Part shown: piece after piece, positions 24,783 to 33,857 of the stretch
Position numbering within the stretch: position 1 is the first letter of the stretch
Layout: each line of letters begins with the position of its first letter
Position numbers and translations under genes: made by a program
The notes under the pieces: model-generated
Databases searched by the model: none
Told to the model about the DNA's origin: nothing
Seen by the model: the letters and a program-made list of their open reading frames with translations, nothing else
Source: Pilosibacter fragilis
GTDB taxonomy: Bacteria > Bacillota > Clostridia > Lachnospirales > Lachnospiraceae
Direction of reading: 5' to 3'
NCBI RefSeq assembly: GCF_032490495.1
Contig: NZ_JAVYJB010000003.1
Location: 186,001 to 250,000 of the forward strand
Length of the DNA stretch: 64,000 nt

Positions 24783-26780
24783 TCAGAACAGGCGGCTTCC
24801 GATCTGGAATACAAGAAATGCCGCCGACCAGGCAAGCACAAGCTGGAACATGACCATCCCCAATGTCCATCTCCAGGACTGTGTTTCTCTCTTGATCGTC
24901 GCGATCGTCGCAATACACGGTGTATAGAGAAGGCAGAATACCATGAGCGCATAAGCGTTCACTGCTGTGAATCCTGTTCCCCCAAGGATTCCTGAGAGTT
25001 CCGCCATTCCAGCTGCAGAATTGATATTGCCGATCCCATAAAGGACGGACATACTCGAGACAACGACCTCCTTTGCGGAGATTCCGGAGATCAATGCTAC
25101 CGCGATCTGCCAGCTTCCAAGACCAACCGGCTTTAGTACCGGCACAAGGATCTGTCCGAATTTTGCCGCAAAGCTGTCCGCCACATCAGAAATAAATCCC
25201 GCCGGTCCAACATTCATGACAAACCACAGGATGATCGATGCCAGGAAGATCGTTGTCCCCGCCTTTGTCAGGTAATCTTTTATTTTTTCCCAGACATAGA
25301 TCGCCACAGTTCTGAGATTCGGAATCTTATATTCCGGAAGTTCGATCAGAAGAGCATTCTCAGTTTTATCGTCTGTCATTCTATGTACAATAAGCGCGAT
25401 GAGGATCGCCATGGCAACCCCCACCAGATAAAGGGAATATGCCACTAACATTGCCGATTTCGGGAAGAACATATCCGCCAGCAAAACATAGATCGTAAGT
25501 CTCGCTGAGCAGGACATAAACGGTGTGATAAGGATCGTCTTCAAGCGGTCTCTCTGATTCTCCAGCGCCCTGGTCGCCATGACCGCGGGAACTGTACAGC
25601 CAAATCCCAGCAGCATCGGCAGAAACGCACGGCCGGAAAGTCCGACCAGCCCCATTGTCTCATTCATGACATAGGCGACTCTTGCCATGTATCCGCTGTC
25701 CTCCAGGAACGCAAGCGCAAGGAAAAGGATAAAGATGTTTGGAAGAAATGTCAGGATTCCTCCAACTCCTGCCAACGCACCATCAACGACCAGGGAAATC
25801 ACCCAGTCGGAAGCTCCCGCTGAATGAAGCCCGGACAAAACACCGCGCGACAGCAGTTCCAGTCCCTGCTCAAAGTATCCTTTCAGAAAATCCCCGACTG
25901 TGAATGTCAGGAAAAAGACTAATGCCATAATTCCAAAGAACGCTGGAATTCCCAGGATCGGATGAGTCAGGATCTTATCCACCTGATCTGTCATATGTGA
26001 TTTTTCTTCTTTATTAAACAGACATTCCTTGATTACTGATTCCACGTAATCGTATTTTTCATTGATAATCTCTTTTTCGAAGCTTCTCGGCACGATCTGT
26101 TCCAGTTCGACCGGATGGTCCTTCAGGACTTCCTTGTCATATTCGAGCATCTTGATCGCATGCCAGCGCAGATTTGTGAGATCCGGATACTTCTTCCGCA
26201 GAAGGTCTTCTACCCGCTGGATCCGGTCCTCGATCTCCCTGTCATAGCGGACGATCACGCCCTGGGGACCTTCCTCATAATGATGTACCACAGCGTGCAT
26301 CAGCACGTCAAGTCCTGTGCGCTTTCTCGCGGAGACCGGAACCACAGGGATCCCGCCAAGCATCTCAGGAAGTCTGTGAAGGTCGATCTCCATCCCACGC
26401 TCTTCAATGATATCCATCATATTGAGAGCCAGAATAACTGGTTTCTTTAATTCTAAAAGCTGCATCGTCAGATAAAGGTTCCGCTCCAGCGATGATGCGT
26501 CTACAACGTTGACAATTACGTCCACGCCATCTTCCTCAATGCACCTTCTTGTGACGAGTTCCTCCATCGTATATGAAGTAAGGCTGTAGATTCCCGGCGT
26601 ATCGATCACACGGATCTTCCGCCCTTTATAGCTCGTCTCTCCTTCCATCCGCTCGACTGTAACGCCGGGCCAGTTTGCGACCTTTAATTTTGCTCCCGTA
26701 AATGCATTGAACAGCGTAGTCTTTCCACAGTTCGGATTTCCTACAAAGCAGACAGTAATTGGTCTCTCCCCCGTGCTCAT
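24783..26780 (-). CDS. feoB: ferrous iron transporter FeoB
   Basis: The 665-residue protein imports Fe(II) under anaerobic conditions. Its N-terminal GTPase has G1 GNPNCGKTTLFN near residue 12, G3 DTPGIYSL and G4 LNMMD. The membrane part has two gate repeats; the first reads MLLGFGCTVPAVMATR near residue 388 with the expected Cys, and CLLYTPCIATIATI lies near the end. It overlaps feoA by four bases (ATGA), so it is translationally coupled. Fur control is predicted from the operator upstream of feoA. Confidence 0.95.
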   Translation of the reverse strand: MSTGERPITVCFVGNPNCGKTTLFNAFTGAKLKVANWPGVTVERMEGETSYKGRKIRVIDTPGIYSLTSYTMEELVTRRCIEEDGVDVIVNVVDASSLERNLYLTMQLLELKKPVILALNMMDIIEERGMEIDLHRLPEMLGGIPVVPVSARKRTGLDVLMHAVVHHYEEGPQGVIVRYDREIEDRIQRVEDLLRKKYPDLTNLRWHAIKMLEYDKEVLKDHPVELEQIVPRSFEKEIINEKYDYVESVIKECLFNKEEKSHMTDQVDKILTHPILGIPAFFGIMALVFFLTFTVGDFLKGYFEQGLELLSRGVLSGLHSAGASDWVISLVVDGALAGVGGILTFLPNIFILFLALAFLEDSGYMARVAYVMNETMGLVGLSGRAFLPMLLGFGCTVPAVMATRALENQRDRLKTILITPFMSCSARLTIYVLLADMFFPKSAMLVAYSLYLVGVAMAILIALIVHRMTDDKTENALLIELPEYKIPNLRTVAIYVWEKIKDYLTKAGTTIFLASIILWFVMNVGPAGFISDVADSFAAKFGQILVPVLKPVGLGSWQIAVALISGISAKEVVVSSMSVLYGIGNINSAAGMAELSGILGGTGFTAVNAYALMVFCLLYTPCIATIATIKRETQSWRWTLGMVMFQLVLAWSAAFLVFQIGSRLF

Positions 26781-27007
26781 GATGCCGCCTCCTCTTTTAC
26801 CTCAATTCCACCGGTAATTCTTCTTCCCAGTGCAAGGCGGGTTCCACGGACTTTGATGATCATGGTTCCGCTGTTTTTCTTATTCATCACAAGAAGAGGC
26901 GTATTCTCATTTACCCCCAGCGCCTCTAAACGCCGGTTAATTGCCTCATCCACATGGACTGACTTGACCAGATACGTCGCGCCAATATTTCCTTCATATA
27001 GTTTCAT
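26777..27007 (-). CDS. feoA: ferrous iron transport protein FeoA
   Basis: This 76-residue SH3-like protein assists FeoB. It keeps NRRLEALGVNENTPLLVM and the closing GTRLALGRRITGGIEV segment. The start at 27007 is favoured by family length and an AAGGA upstream; a longer in-frame start at 27055 would add 16 residues unlike FeoA. First gene of feoAB. Confidence 0.88.
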   Translation of the reverse strand: MKLYEGNIGATYLVKSVHVDEAINRRLEALGVNENTPLLVMNKKNSGTMIIKVRGTRLALGRRITGGIEVKEEAAS

Positions 27008-27064
27008 CCTGTGTCCATCCTTCACTATCATAATTGACAGAACCGACTCTGTCATCTGGAAATA

Positions 27065-27093
27065 TTGTATTCTTGTTGAGAATAATTGTCAAT
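27065..27093 (-). promoter_or_regulatory. feoAB promoter
   Basis: On the minus strand a perfect TTGACA and TACAAT are separated by 17 bases, 58 bases before feoA. It is overlapped by a Fur-like operator. Confidence 0.75.
27078..27092 (-). promoter_or_regulatory. Fur box over the feoAB promoter
   Basis: TGACAATTATTCTCA matches the 7-1-7 Fur consensus TGATAAT-N-ATTATCA at 12 of 14 defined positions. It covers most of the -35 box and part of the spacer, so iron-loaded Fur would block RNA polymerase. Confidence 0.7.
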
Positions 27094-27147
27094 AAGTGTA
27101 TCCTGGCACATTCGTCCGCCTGGTACGGGCAGAAGTTACCAATTATC

Positions 27148-29139
27148 TTAATTTTTCTCCAGCTCCAGCAGCATCTGCTTCACTTCCTTCATCCGGTCAC
27201 GCAGCTTTGCGGCCTCTTCGAAATTCAGTTCTGCTGCCGCCTGGCGCATCTTCTTTGTGAGTTCCTTTGCAAGCTTCTCCAGTTCCCTTGCGTCCATGGA
27301 TTCCGGATCTTTCCTGAACTCTTCTTCGCCGGCACTGGCAGCCCTGGAGATTGCGATCAGATCACGGACCGCTTTCTTTATGGTCTGCGGAGTGATTCCG
27401 TGCTCCTCATTGTACTTCTGCTGGATCTCACGTCGGCGGTTCGTCTCGTCGATGGCGGCCCGCATGGAATCGGTAATGGAATCCGCATACATGATCACAT
27501 GGCCTTCGGCGTTTCGCGCGGCACGTCCGATCGTCTGGATCAAGGATGTCTCCGAACGGAGGAATCCTTCCTTATCCGCATCCAGGATCGCCACAAGTGT
27601 GATCTCCGGGATATCGAGTCCCTCTCTGAGGAGGTTGATTCCCACAAGAACATCAAAGACATCCAGACGCATATCGCGGATGATCTCGGCGCGCTCCAAT
27701 GTGTCGATATCCGAGTGCAGATATTTTACGCGGATCCCGGCTTCCCTGATATAATCCGTAAGGTCTTCCGCCATACGCTTTGTAAGCGTTGTGATCAGGA
27801 CCTTGTTGTGTTTTTCTACTTCTTTATTGATCTCGCCCACAAGATCATCGATCTGTCCCTCCACTGGTCGCACGGAGATCTCCGGATCAAGAAGTCCTGT
27901 CGGACGGATGATCTGCTCCGCGCGGAGAAGTTCATGGTCCGCCTCGTAAGTGGACGGGGTTGCGGACACGAACATCATCTGATTGATATGGGTCTCAAAC
28001 TCCTCAAAATTCAATGGGCGGTTATCCAGGGCAGACGGCAGGCGGAATCCATAATCCACCAGTGTCTTCTTTCTCGACCGGTCACCGAAATACATGCCGC
28101 GGACCTGCGGAAGCGTGATATGGGACTCGTCCACGATAATCAGGAAATCATCAGGGAAATAGTCGAGCAGCGTACACGGCGGCTGTCCCGGTGCAGATCC
28201 CACAAGATGACGGGAATAGTTCTCGATTCCCGAACAGAAGCCTGTCTCTCTCATCATCTCCACATCAAAATTTGTCCGTTCCGCGATTCTCTGTGCCTCC
28301 AGAAGCTTGTCCTCACTCTTAAAAAAGGTTACCTGTTCTTTCATTTCCGCAAGGATATTTTCCGTTGCCCGCATCATCTTTTCTTTCGGTACAACATAGT
28401 GGGACGCCGGGAAGATCGCCACATGTTCCAGCTGCGCTTTCACCTCTCCGGTCAGCGCCTCGATCTCCATGATCCTGTCCACCTCGTCCCCGAAGAACTC
28501 AATCCGGTACGCCTCGCTTCCAGAATAAGCCGGAAATACTTCCAGCACATCACCTCTTACCCGGAAGCTTCCGCGCTTGAAATCCATCTCATTTCTCGTA
28601 TACTGGATGTCGATCAGCTTATGGATCACCTCATCCCTGTCCTTCTCCATTCCCGGGCGCAGGGAGATCACCATGTTCTTATAATCGATCGGGCTTCCTA
28701 AGCCGTAAATACAGGACACGGAGGCCACGATGATCACATCATTCCGCTCCGACAGTGCCGCCGTCGCAGAGTGGCGCAGCTTATCGATCTCATCGTTGAT
28801 CGCGGAATCCTTCTCAATATAGGTATCCGTAGACGGCACATACGCCTCCGGCTGATAGTAATCATAATAGGAGACAAAGTACTCCACCGCATTGTTCGGG
28901 AAAAACTCTTTCATCTCCGAATAAAGCTGCGCCGCCAGCGTCTTATTGTGAGCGATCACCAGCGTCGGCTTATTGAGCTGCTGGATCACATTCGCCATCG
29001 TAAACGTCTTACCGGATCCGGTCACGCCAAGCAGCGTCTCAAACTGATTCCCCTCTTTAAATCCCTTCACCAGCTGCTCGATCGCCTGCGGCTGATCTCC
29101 GGTGGGCTGGTATTCTGATACTAATTCAAAATGATCCAT
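27148..29139 (-). CDS. uvrB: excinuclease ABC subunit B
   Basis: The 663-residue helicase-like protein verifies lesions in nucleotide excision repair and recruits UvrC. Walker A is GVTGSGKTFT near residue 40; the damage-binding beta-hairpin region YYDYYQPEAYVP is near residue 93; DESH is the motif II box; the helicase C-terminal GRAARN segment is near residue 545. A UvrB/UvrC-interaction motif closes the protein (LNFEEAAKLRDRMKEV). AGGAG precedes the ATG. uvrA is not adjacent. Confidence 0.97.
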   Translation of the reverse strand: MDHFELVSEYQPTGDQPQAIEQLVKGFKEGNQFETLLGVTGSGKTFTMANVIQQLNKPTLVIAHNKTLAAQLYSEMKEFFPNNAVEYFVSYYDYYQPEAYVPSTDTYIEKDSAINDEIDKLRHSATAALSERNDVIIVASVSCIYGLGSPIDYKNMVISLRPGMEKDRDEVIHKLIDIQYTRNEMDFKRGSFRVRGDVLEVFPAYSGSEAYRIEFFGDEVDRIMEIEALTGEVKAQLEHVAIFPASHYVVPKEKMMRATENILAEMKEQVTFFKSEDKLLEAQRIAERTNFDVEMMRETGFCSGIENYSRHLVGSAPGQPPCTLLDYFPDDFLIIVDESHITLPQVRGMYFGDRSRKKTLVDYGFRLPSALDNRPLNFEEFETHINQMMFVSATPSTYEADHELLRAEQIIRPTGLLDPEISVRPVEGQIDDLVGEINKEVEKHNKVLITTLTKRMAEDLTDYIREAGIRVKYLHSDIDTLERAEIIRDMRLDVFDVLVGINLLREGLDIPEITLVAILDADKEGFLRSETSLIQTIGRAARNAEGHVIMYADSITDSMRAAIDETNRRREIQQKYNEEHGITPQTIKKAVRDLIAISRAASAGEEEFRKDPESMDARELEKLAKELTKKMRQAAAELNFEEAAKLRDRMKEVKQMLLELEKN

Positions 29140-29258
29140 ATGATTTCTCCTGACCTATCCATGATATTATTAGAAGCAGTGCAAAAATCCCGACGGCGAA
29201 GCCGATCTGGAATATCTCTCCGCCCCAGGCTATGAATGTACGGAATCGTTTCATTCTT

Positions 29259-29288
29259 AGTATATTACCTGTCCAGTATAGCATTCAA
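29259..29288 (-). promoter_or_regulatory. possible uvrB promoter
   Basis: TTGAAT and TATACT on the minus strand with an 18-base spacer, about 120 bases upstream of uvrB. No clear LexA operator is seen. Confidence 0.45.
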
Positions 29289-29290
29289 GC

Positions 29291-29330
29291 TAAAAAAAGT
29301 ACAGAACAAACCGAATGTTTGTTCTGTACT
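29291..29330 (-). terminator. terminator of the biotin operon
   Basis: AGTACAGAACAAA pairs perfectly with its complement around a 7-base loop; seven T follow on the minus strand. It ends bioA just before the uvrB promoter. Confidence 0.9.
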
Positions 29331-29349
29331 GTATTTGCTGTCCGCATTC

Positions 29350-30549
29350 CTATCTCGCAAACCAATCCTTCATACACTGAAGCACCTGCACCAGCTCGTC
29401 CTCCTGGATCACATACGGCACCATTGCGTAGAGGTAGTTTAAGAACGGACGGCTGAACACACCTCTCTTGCAGGCATACTCCTGATATCCTTTTAATACG
29501 GCCGGATCGTAGACTTCGACGCAGACGCAGCCGCCCAGGATCCGGACTTCGCGGATCCTGGGGTCTGTGAAGCCCTTCATCTCGCGGCGGGTCACAGCTT
29601 CGATCCTCTTGATCTTTTCCATGTAGTTCTGGGTCTCGAACAGTTCGATCGATGCCAGGGCCGCGCTGCACGCCAGCGCATTTCCCATGAATGTCGGTCC
29701 ATGCATCAGGGCATGTTCCGGAACATCATCGTAGAAGCCCTCAAATACTTTCCGGTTTGCCACGGTGGCAGCATGACCGATATATCCGCCTGTCAGTGCC
29801 TTTCCGAGAACCAGAATATCCGGGAGGACCAGATCCGCCACGAAACGATTGCCGGTCCGGCCAAATCCAGTCGCCACCTCATCGAAGACCAGAAGAACAC
29901 CGTACTGGTCACAAAGCTCTCTCGCCTTCTTTAAGAAGGAAACGTCATACATCCGCATGCCGCCCGCCCCCTGTAAAAGCGGTTCCACCAGCACACAGTT
30001 CAGTCTGTCATGATACTTTTCAAAGGCCTCTTCCAGGGCCGTGATCTCCGTCGGAATGTGGACCACATACGGGCTTGCCCCGTAAGCTTTCAGCACGAAA
30101 TGGTAATCCTCATCGTCTCCCGCTTCCATCGTCTTAAAGGTGTCGCCGTGGTAGGCATGCTCCAGGGCCAGGATCATGGTCCGCTTCTCATCTCCCCGGT
30201 TCATATAATACTGCAGCGCCATTTTTAACGCCACTTCCACCGCCACACTGCCGGAATCGGAAAAGAAGCAGTAATCCAGATCCCCCGGCAGCCAGGACGC
30301 CAGTTTCTCTGACAGCTTTCTCGCCGGTTCGTGGGTCAGCCCGCCCAGCATGACATGGGAAAACTTCTCCACCTGGGAGATGATCGCCTGGTTGATCACC
30401 GGGTGCTTATATCCGTGGATCACGCTCCACCAGGATGAGACCGAATCGATCATCTTCTGATCTTTCGTATAGAGATATACCCCGTTCGCGTCCACGATCT
30501 CGTAGGGCGCCTTCATTGTTTTTAACTGTTCATATGGATACCAGATCAT
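29350..30549 (-). CDS. bioA: adenosylmethionine-8-amino-7-oxononanoate aminotransferase
   Basis: The 399-residue PLP enzyme makes 7,8-diaminopelargonate using SAM as amino donor. It opens IWYPYEQLKTM, has SSWWSVIHGYKHP near residue 44, the PLP-site LVFDEVATGFGRTG, and the Schiff-base lysine in LVLGKALTGGYIG near residue 265. The ATG at 30549 is chosen since AAGGAG lies 9 bases before it, inside the six extra codons of the longer frame. It is the last gene of bioY-bioD-bioA. bioB and bioF are not in the window. Confidence 0.93.
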   Translation of the reverse strand: MIWYPYEQLKTMKAPYEIVDANGVYLYTKDQKMIDSVSSWWSVIHGYKHPVINQAIISQVEKFSHVMLGGLTHEPARKLSEKLASWLPGDLDYCFFSDSGSVAVEVALKMALQYYMNRGDEKRTMILALEHAYHGDTFKTMEAGDDEDYHFVLKAYGASPYVVHIPTEITALEEAFEKYHDRLNCVLVEPLLQGAGGMRMYDVSFLKKARELCDQYGVLLVFDEVATGFGRTGNRFVADLVLPDILVLGKALTGGYIGHAATVANRKVFEGFYDDVPEHALMHGPTFMGNALACSAALASIELFETQNYMEKIKRIEAVTRREMKGFTDPRIREVRILGGCVCVEVYDPAVLKGYQEYACKRGVFSRPFLNYLYAMVPYVIQEDELVQVLQCMKDWFAR

Positions 30550-30673
30550 CGTTTTCTTCTCCTTCATCTTAACATGGACTCCCCGGTCCCTTTCCTGCTC
30601 CGCTGCTGCGGGTGGGATTCCCGGGAGTACGTCAGCACTTATCGCTTCCTATATAATCTTGGCATATTCACGG

Positions 30674-31369
30674 TCATTTTTCCGCAGTCTCATACAGCGC
30701 TTTCAAATCCTCCGCGTCCATGGAAAGCTCCGTGTCACCGTCCGCCACACAGGCAACCACCGGAACTCCTGTATAATACTCGCACATTTTCCGGTTGTCC
30801 TCATGGAGCACATCTCCCTGCTTATAGTGATTGAAAATGATCCCCTTCAACGGGATTCCCTGCTCTTTGAGGTAGTACGCGGTCAGCGCCACACCGTTGA
30901 TCGTGCCGAGTCCCGCGTCCGCGATCATCAGACACCCAAGACCGCAGGCTTTGACTACCTCCGGCAGGCGGATATCCGCCTCATCAAAGCAGAGCGGACA
31001 GAGGATTCCACCGCTTCCCTCCATCGTCACGTACTCGTACTCCTCACAGACCTTCTGAAATCCCGCCAACACAGTCTCCATCTGGACCGGATTTCCCTCG
31101 ATCCGTGATGCCAGGTGTGGGGAGACAGCTGTCTCGTAGACATATGGACACATTTCCTCAAGGGACTGGCGGATTCCGGACATGTTTTTTACCTGGAGCG
31201 CGTCCCCCGGGATCAGACTGCCATCCGGCCGTCTCTCGTTGCCGCTCATGGCAGCCTTATAGTAAGCCGCGTCCGCACCGCTCTCTCTCAGTTTTTTCAC
31301 GATCAATCCTGTCACATACGTTTTTCCGACATCCGTTCCCGTTCCTGTGATAAAAATATTTCTGCTCAT
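30674..31369 (-). CDS. bioD: dethiobiotin synthetase
   Basis: The 231-residue enzyme closes the ureido ring of dethiobiotin with ATP and CO2. The P-loop is ITGTGTDVGKTYVT near residue 7, the substrate-contacting YYKAAMSG follows near residue 41 (Ala-Ala where many have Pro-Val), and VTMEGSGGILCPL lies near residue 114. It starts 3 bases after bioY. The 124-base gap before bioA contains an ACTCCC/GGGAGT-type hairpin (about 30578-30631). Confidence 0.93.
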   Translation of the reverse strand: MSRNIFITGTGTDVGKTYVTGLIVKKLRESGADAAYYKAAMSGNERRPDGSLIPGDALQVKNMSGIRQSLEEMCPYVYETAVSPHLASRIEGNPVQMETVLAGFQKVCEEYEYVTMEGSGGILCPLCFDEADIRLPEVVKACGLGCLMIADAGLGTINGVALTAYYLKEQGIPLKGIIFNHYKQGDVLHEDNRKMCEYYTGVPVVACVADGDTELSMDAEDLKALYETAEK

Positions 31370-31372
31370 TTC

Positions 31373-31930
31373 CTATCCCAGTCTCCCCTCTTTAATCATC
31401 GGGATCATTCGTTTCCCGATGACTGCCGCCAGAATGCACAGCGCTATATCTCCCGGAACCGCCAGTAAAAAGCAGTATAAAAATAATGGCCAGAGACCGA
31501 TCGGCGTATTTATGACGAAATTGCTGATCGCATAATAGTAAACCATTCCAAATGCGTACACGATAAAGAGTCCGATGAAATTTGCCGCCAGCAGGCGTCT
31601 GTAACCAGGATGGCTCTTTTCATTCGCGATCCGTCCTGTCACGTAGGCTGCCACAGCGAATCCGATGATGTAACCAAAGCTCGGCTGAAAGATATAGCCC
31701 GGTCCGCCTCCCTGGGTGAAGATCGGAAGTCCCACAAGTCCCAGAACAATATAGACCACGACCGCCAGCGCCCCGTTCACAGGACCCAGCAGCAGCCCCG
31801 CCAGCATCGTAAATAAAAACTGAAGTGTAAACGGAACCACCGGAACAGGAACTTTGATAAATGCCCCTACCGCGATCAATGCCACAAACATTGCGCACAG
31901 CACAAGGTCTTTCGTTTTCATATGTTTCAA
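31373..31930 (-). CDS. bioY: biotin transporter S component BioY
   Basis: The 185-residue membrane protein is the substrate-binding unit of a biotin ECF transporter. Six helices are visible, with the biotin-site GGPGYIFQPSFGYIIGF motif near residue 83. A TTG start at 31930 is preferred: AGGAGG lies exactly 8 bases before it, while the next ATG (31921) is 17 bases away. The shared EcfA/EcfT module is not here. Its lead position in the operon couples salvage to synthesis under one BirA operator. Confidence 0.9.
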   Translation of the reverse strand: MKHMKTKDLVLCAMFVALIAVGAFIKVPVPVVPFTLQFLFTMLAGLLLGPVNGALAVVVYIVLGLVGLPIFTQGGGPGYIFQPSFGYIIGFAVAAYVTGRIANEKSHPGYRRLLAANFIGLFIVYAFGMVYYYAISNFVINTPIGLWPLFLYCFLLAVPGDIALCILAAVIGKRMIPMIKEGRLG

Positions 31931-32085
31931 AATTATTTCCTCCTGAATTTTCTGGTTGCTCAAGAAATCTGAAGCATTTCCCTTTTCCTGTACATGCGCA
32001 TCACTCTTCCGTTCTTTCCATACCTTCTGAAACAGCGGCTGCTGTCTTCAGAACCCGGGTGGTATTGCAAAGATGGACTTGTAGG

Positions 32086-32114
32086 AGCATAACATAGAAT
32101 TTTCGCATTGTCAA
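32086..32114 (-). promoter_or_regulatory. promoter of bioY-bioD-bioA
   Basis: On the minus strand a perfect TTGACA and TATGCT are separated by 17 bases. The leader to bioY is about 150 bases and shows no riboswitch that I recognise. Confidence 0.75.
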
Positions 32115-32139
32115 CCTATTGTGCTTATATAGTTAACAA
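32108..32139 (-). promoter_or_regulatory. BirA operator
   Basis: Half-sites TTGTCAAC and GTTAACAA are inverted repeats (7 of 8 pairs) separated by 16 bases, as in Firmicute BirA operators. The left half-site covers the -35 box, so biotinyl-AMP-bound BirA would block transcription. Confidence 0.8.
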
Positions 32140-32149
32140 TTGTTTGTAC

Positions 32150-32193
32150 AAAAAAGACACCTCCAAAACCAAATGGTCTATTCGGTGTCTTTC
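32150..32193 (-). terminator. terminator of the GNAT gene
   Basis: AAAGACACC pairs with GGTGTCTTT, with an inner ACCATTTGGT element, followed on the minus strand by six T. Confidence 0.85.
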
Positions 32194-32206
32194 CTCTGCA
32201 TCATGA

Positions 32207-32707
32207 TTACCTGCCCCACTCAAACGCGATCCGCGGCGTTCCGTCCGGGACATAGATAATTCCGCATCTCTCAAATCCCTGTTTTTCAAGCGCTCTCTGC
32301 ATGACCTTGTTGTTTTCGTGGGTGTCGATCCGGATGTGGGATATCTTCGACTTGGCGAAGTCCATGATCCGGCCCAGGATGTTGTGGACCGTACCGTCGC
32401 TTGCGACGCGGTGGACGGCAGCGTACGGGGTGTCTGCCTTCCAGGCGCCCTGCCCGATCACAGCGTAGCATGGGTCAGCGCCGATGATGAAGGCGAAGGC
32501 GGCATGGATCACGCCGTTTTCTTCCAGAACATATAAATTTCCTGCCTCGATGTCCCCCGGGAGCAGATGCTCCGGGGCGTCCTCGCCGTCCCACTGGCTG
32601 AAGTTCCCATGGTCACGCATGAACTGGCGGGCAGCGGCGTAGATCCCGTGGATCCGTGGGAGATCAGCTGGGGATGATTTTCTTATTGTGAAGTTATCTT
32701 CTGTCAT
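32207..32707 (-). CDS. GNAT family N-acetyltransferase
   Basis: This 166-residue acetyltransferase has the N-terminal substrate helix (LPRIHGIYAAARQFMRDHGN), the central beta-strands LYVLEENGVIHAAFAF and VHRVASDGTVHNILGRIM, and the acetyl-CoA pyrophosphate region carried by HNILGRI in place of a canonical Q/RxxGxG/A. RIDTHENNKVMQRALEKQGF is the usual closing motif. The substrate is unknown. AGAGGAG precedes the ATG. It is monocistronic. Confidence 0.85.
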   Translation of the reverse strand: MTEDNFTIRKSSPADLPRIHGIYAAARQFMRDHGNFSQWDGEDAPEHLLPGDIEAGNLYVLEENGVIHAAFAFIIGADPCYAVIGQGAWKADTPYAAVHRVASDGTVHNILGRIMDFAKSKISHIRIDTHENNKVMQRALEKQGFERCGIIYVPDGTPRIAFEWGR

Positions 32708-32786
32708 AGATGTTCTCCTCTTTTACGGGTAAACTAATTGCTGTTCCCATTGTATCATAGTGTTTTTCACAAGACAATCTGTCTTT

Positions 32787-33857
32787 TCAGCTCCCCTGTT
32801 CCTCATACATCCGCACCAGATCCCCGATCAGCAGCACTCCCACCGGTCCCAGGATCAGCCCCGACAATCCAAACAATTTAAGTCCCACATACATGGATAC
32901 CAGCGATCCCAGCGGCGAAAGCCCCACCTGCTTCCCCATCAGTCTCGCCTCTGAGATCTGACGCAGAAAGTAGCAGACCACATAGATGCCGAAGATCACC
33001 GCAGCCTTTTTCCACGCCTTCTGAAACAGCAGCGCGACTCCCCACGGAATCAGCACAGTCCCGGCCCCCAATACCGGCAGTGCGTCCAGGATCCCGATCC
33101 CGCAGCCAAACAAAAACGAATAGGGATTTCCGATCACTGCCAGTCCGAAGATACACACGGCACTTGTTAGGAACAGAATAAACGCCTGGGTCTTCAGCCA
33201 CGCGCCCACCACGGATGCGATCCGCTCTCCCACTACGAGAAATTCCCGCCGGAATGCGGACCTGCTCCGCTTTTCCCTGATATCATCCATCTCCTGCAGT
33301 GTCAGGAGTACTGCGACAAAATAGATAAAGAAAAGGACGATCCCGGCGACTGCCACGCGGAGCGCAGACACGGAGCGGTCCATGAGCACTGGCATCGTGG
33401 AGTTCTTAAACATCTGCCGGACCTCTTCCACTGCTCTCCCCGCAAGCTCCACCAGCGCGTCCGCCTTGAGCCCCATCTTCTGCTCCAGGAGGCGGCAGGT
33501 ATCCGTAAGCCGCAGATCAAGGGCGGAAAGCCAGTCCGGAAATCTCCGGATAAAAAGCCCCGTCTGGCTCACCGCCATGCTGCCGCCCGCGTAGAGGAGT
33601 CCGAAAACAAGGCATGACATCACCAGAAGTTCGATCCCGCCGACAAGCGACACCGGCAGATGGTGCATCTCCCCACGAAACGGCACCGCAATGCGGTTCG
33701 AGAGGAACCTGACCGACGGACGCAGAAATAGTGCCGTCCCATACGCACATAAAAAGGGAACCACGAGGGGTAAAAGATAGCGGAACGCTCCGTATACCGC
33801 ACCCGTGATTCCCAGAATCAGTAGAAATTTCTTCAGTTTTTTCTCAGGACTTACCAT
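32787..33857 (-). CDS. AI-2E family (YtvI-like) membrane protein
   Basis: The 356-residue membrane protein matches the AI-2E transporter family. Hydrophobic helices start near residue 12, a soluble middle part spans about residues 90-160, and the C-terminal half carries the family signature: FGCGIGILDALPVLGAGTVLIPWG near residue 270 and VGLKLFGLSGLILGPVG near residue 330. Length and layout are closest to the YtvI group described from sporulating bacilli, so autoinducer export should not be assumed. I place the start at 33857 (GGTGA upstream). The longer open frame reaches 34079 but its extra 74 residues are unlike the family. Confidence 0.75.
   Translation of the reverse strand: MVSPEKKLKKFLLILGITGAVYGAFRYLLPLVVPFLCAYGTALFLRPSVRFLSNRIAVPFRGEMHHLPVSLVGGIELLVMSCLVFGLLYAGGSMAVSQTGLFIRRFPDWLSALDLRLTDTCRLLEQKMGLKADALVELAGRAVEEVRQMFKNSTMPVLMDRSVSALRVAVAGIVLFFIYFVAVLLTLQEMDDIREKRSRSAFRREFLVVGERIASVVGAWLKTQAFILFLTSAVCIFGLAVIGNPYSFLFGCGIGILDALPVLGAGTVLIPWGVALLFQKAWKKAAVIFGIYVVCYFLRQISEARLMGKQVGLSPLGSLVSMYVGLKLFGLSGLILGPVGVLLIGDLVRMYEEQGS

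Noticed and set aside
27034..28701. Plus-strand open frame of 555 codons opposite uvrB
   Set aside because: It lies wholly antisense to a canonical UvrB, has no ribosome binding site and no recognisable motif; it is a codon-bias shadow. The same applies to the long antisense frames at 16592-17446 (ligA), 36949-38022 (carboxypeptidase) and 45398-46507 (L,D-transpeptidase).
32045..32075. T-box-like GGGTGGTATTGC motif
   Set aside because: It is on the plus strand, opposite to bioY transcription, has no specifier-loop structure and no plus-strand gene downstream.
32787..33857. Autoinducer-2 exporter and quorum sensing
   Set aside because: The family name is historical; layout fits the YtvI-like group and no luxS or lsr gene is nearby.
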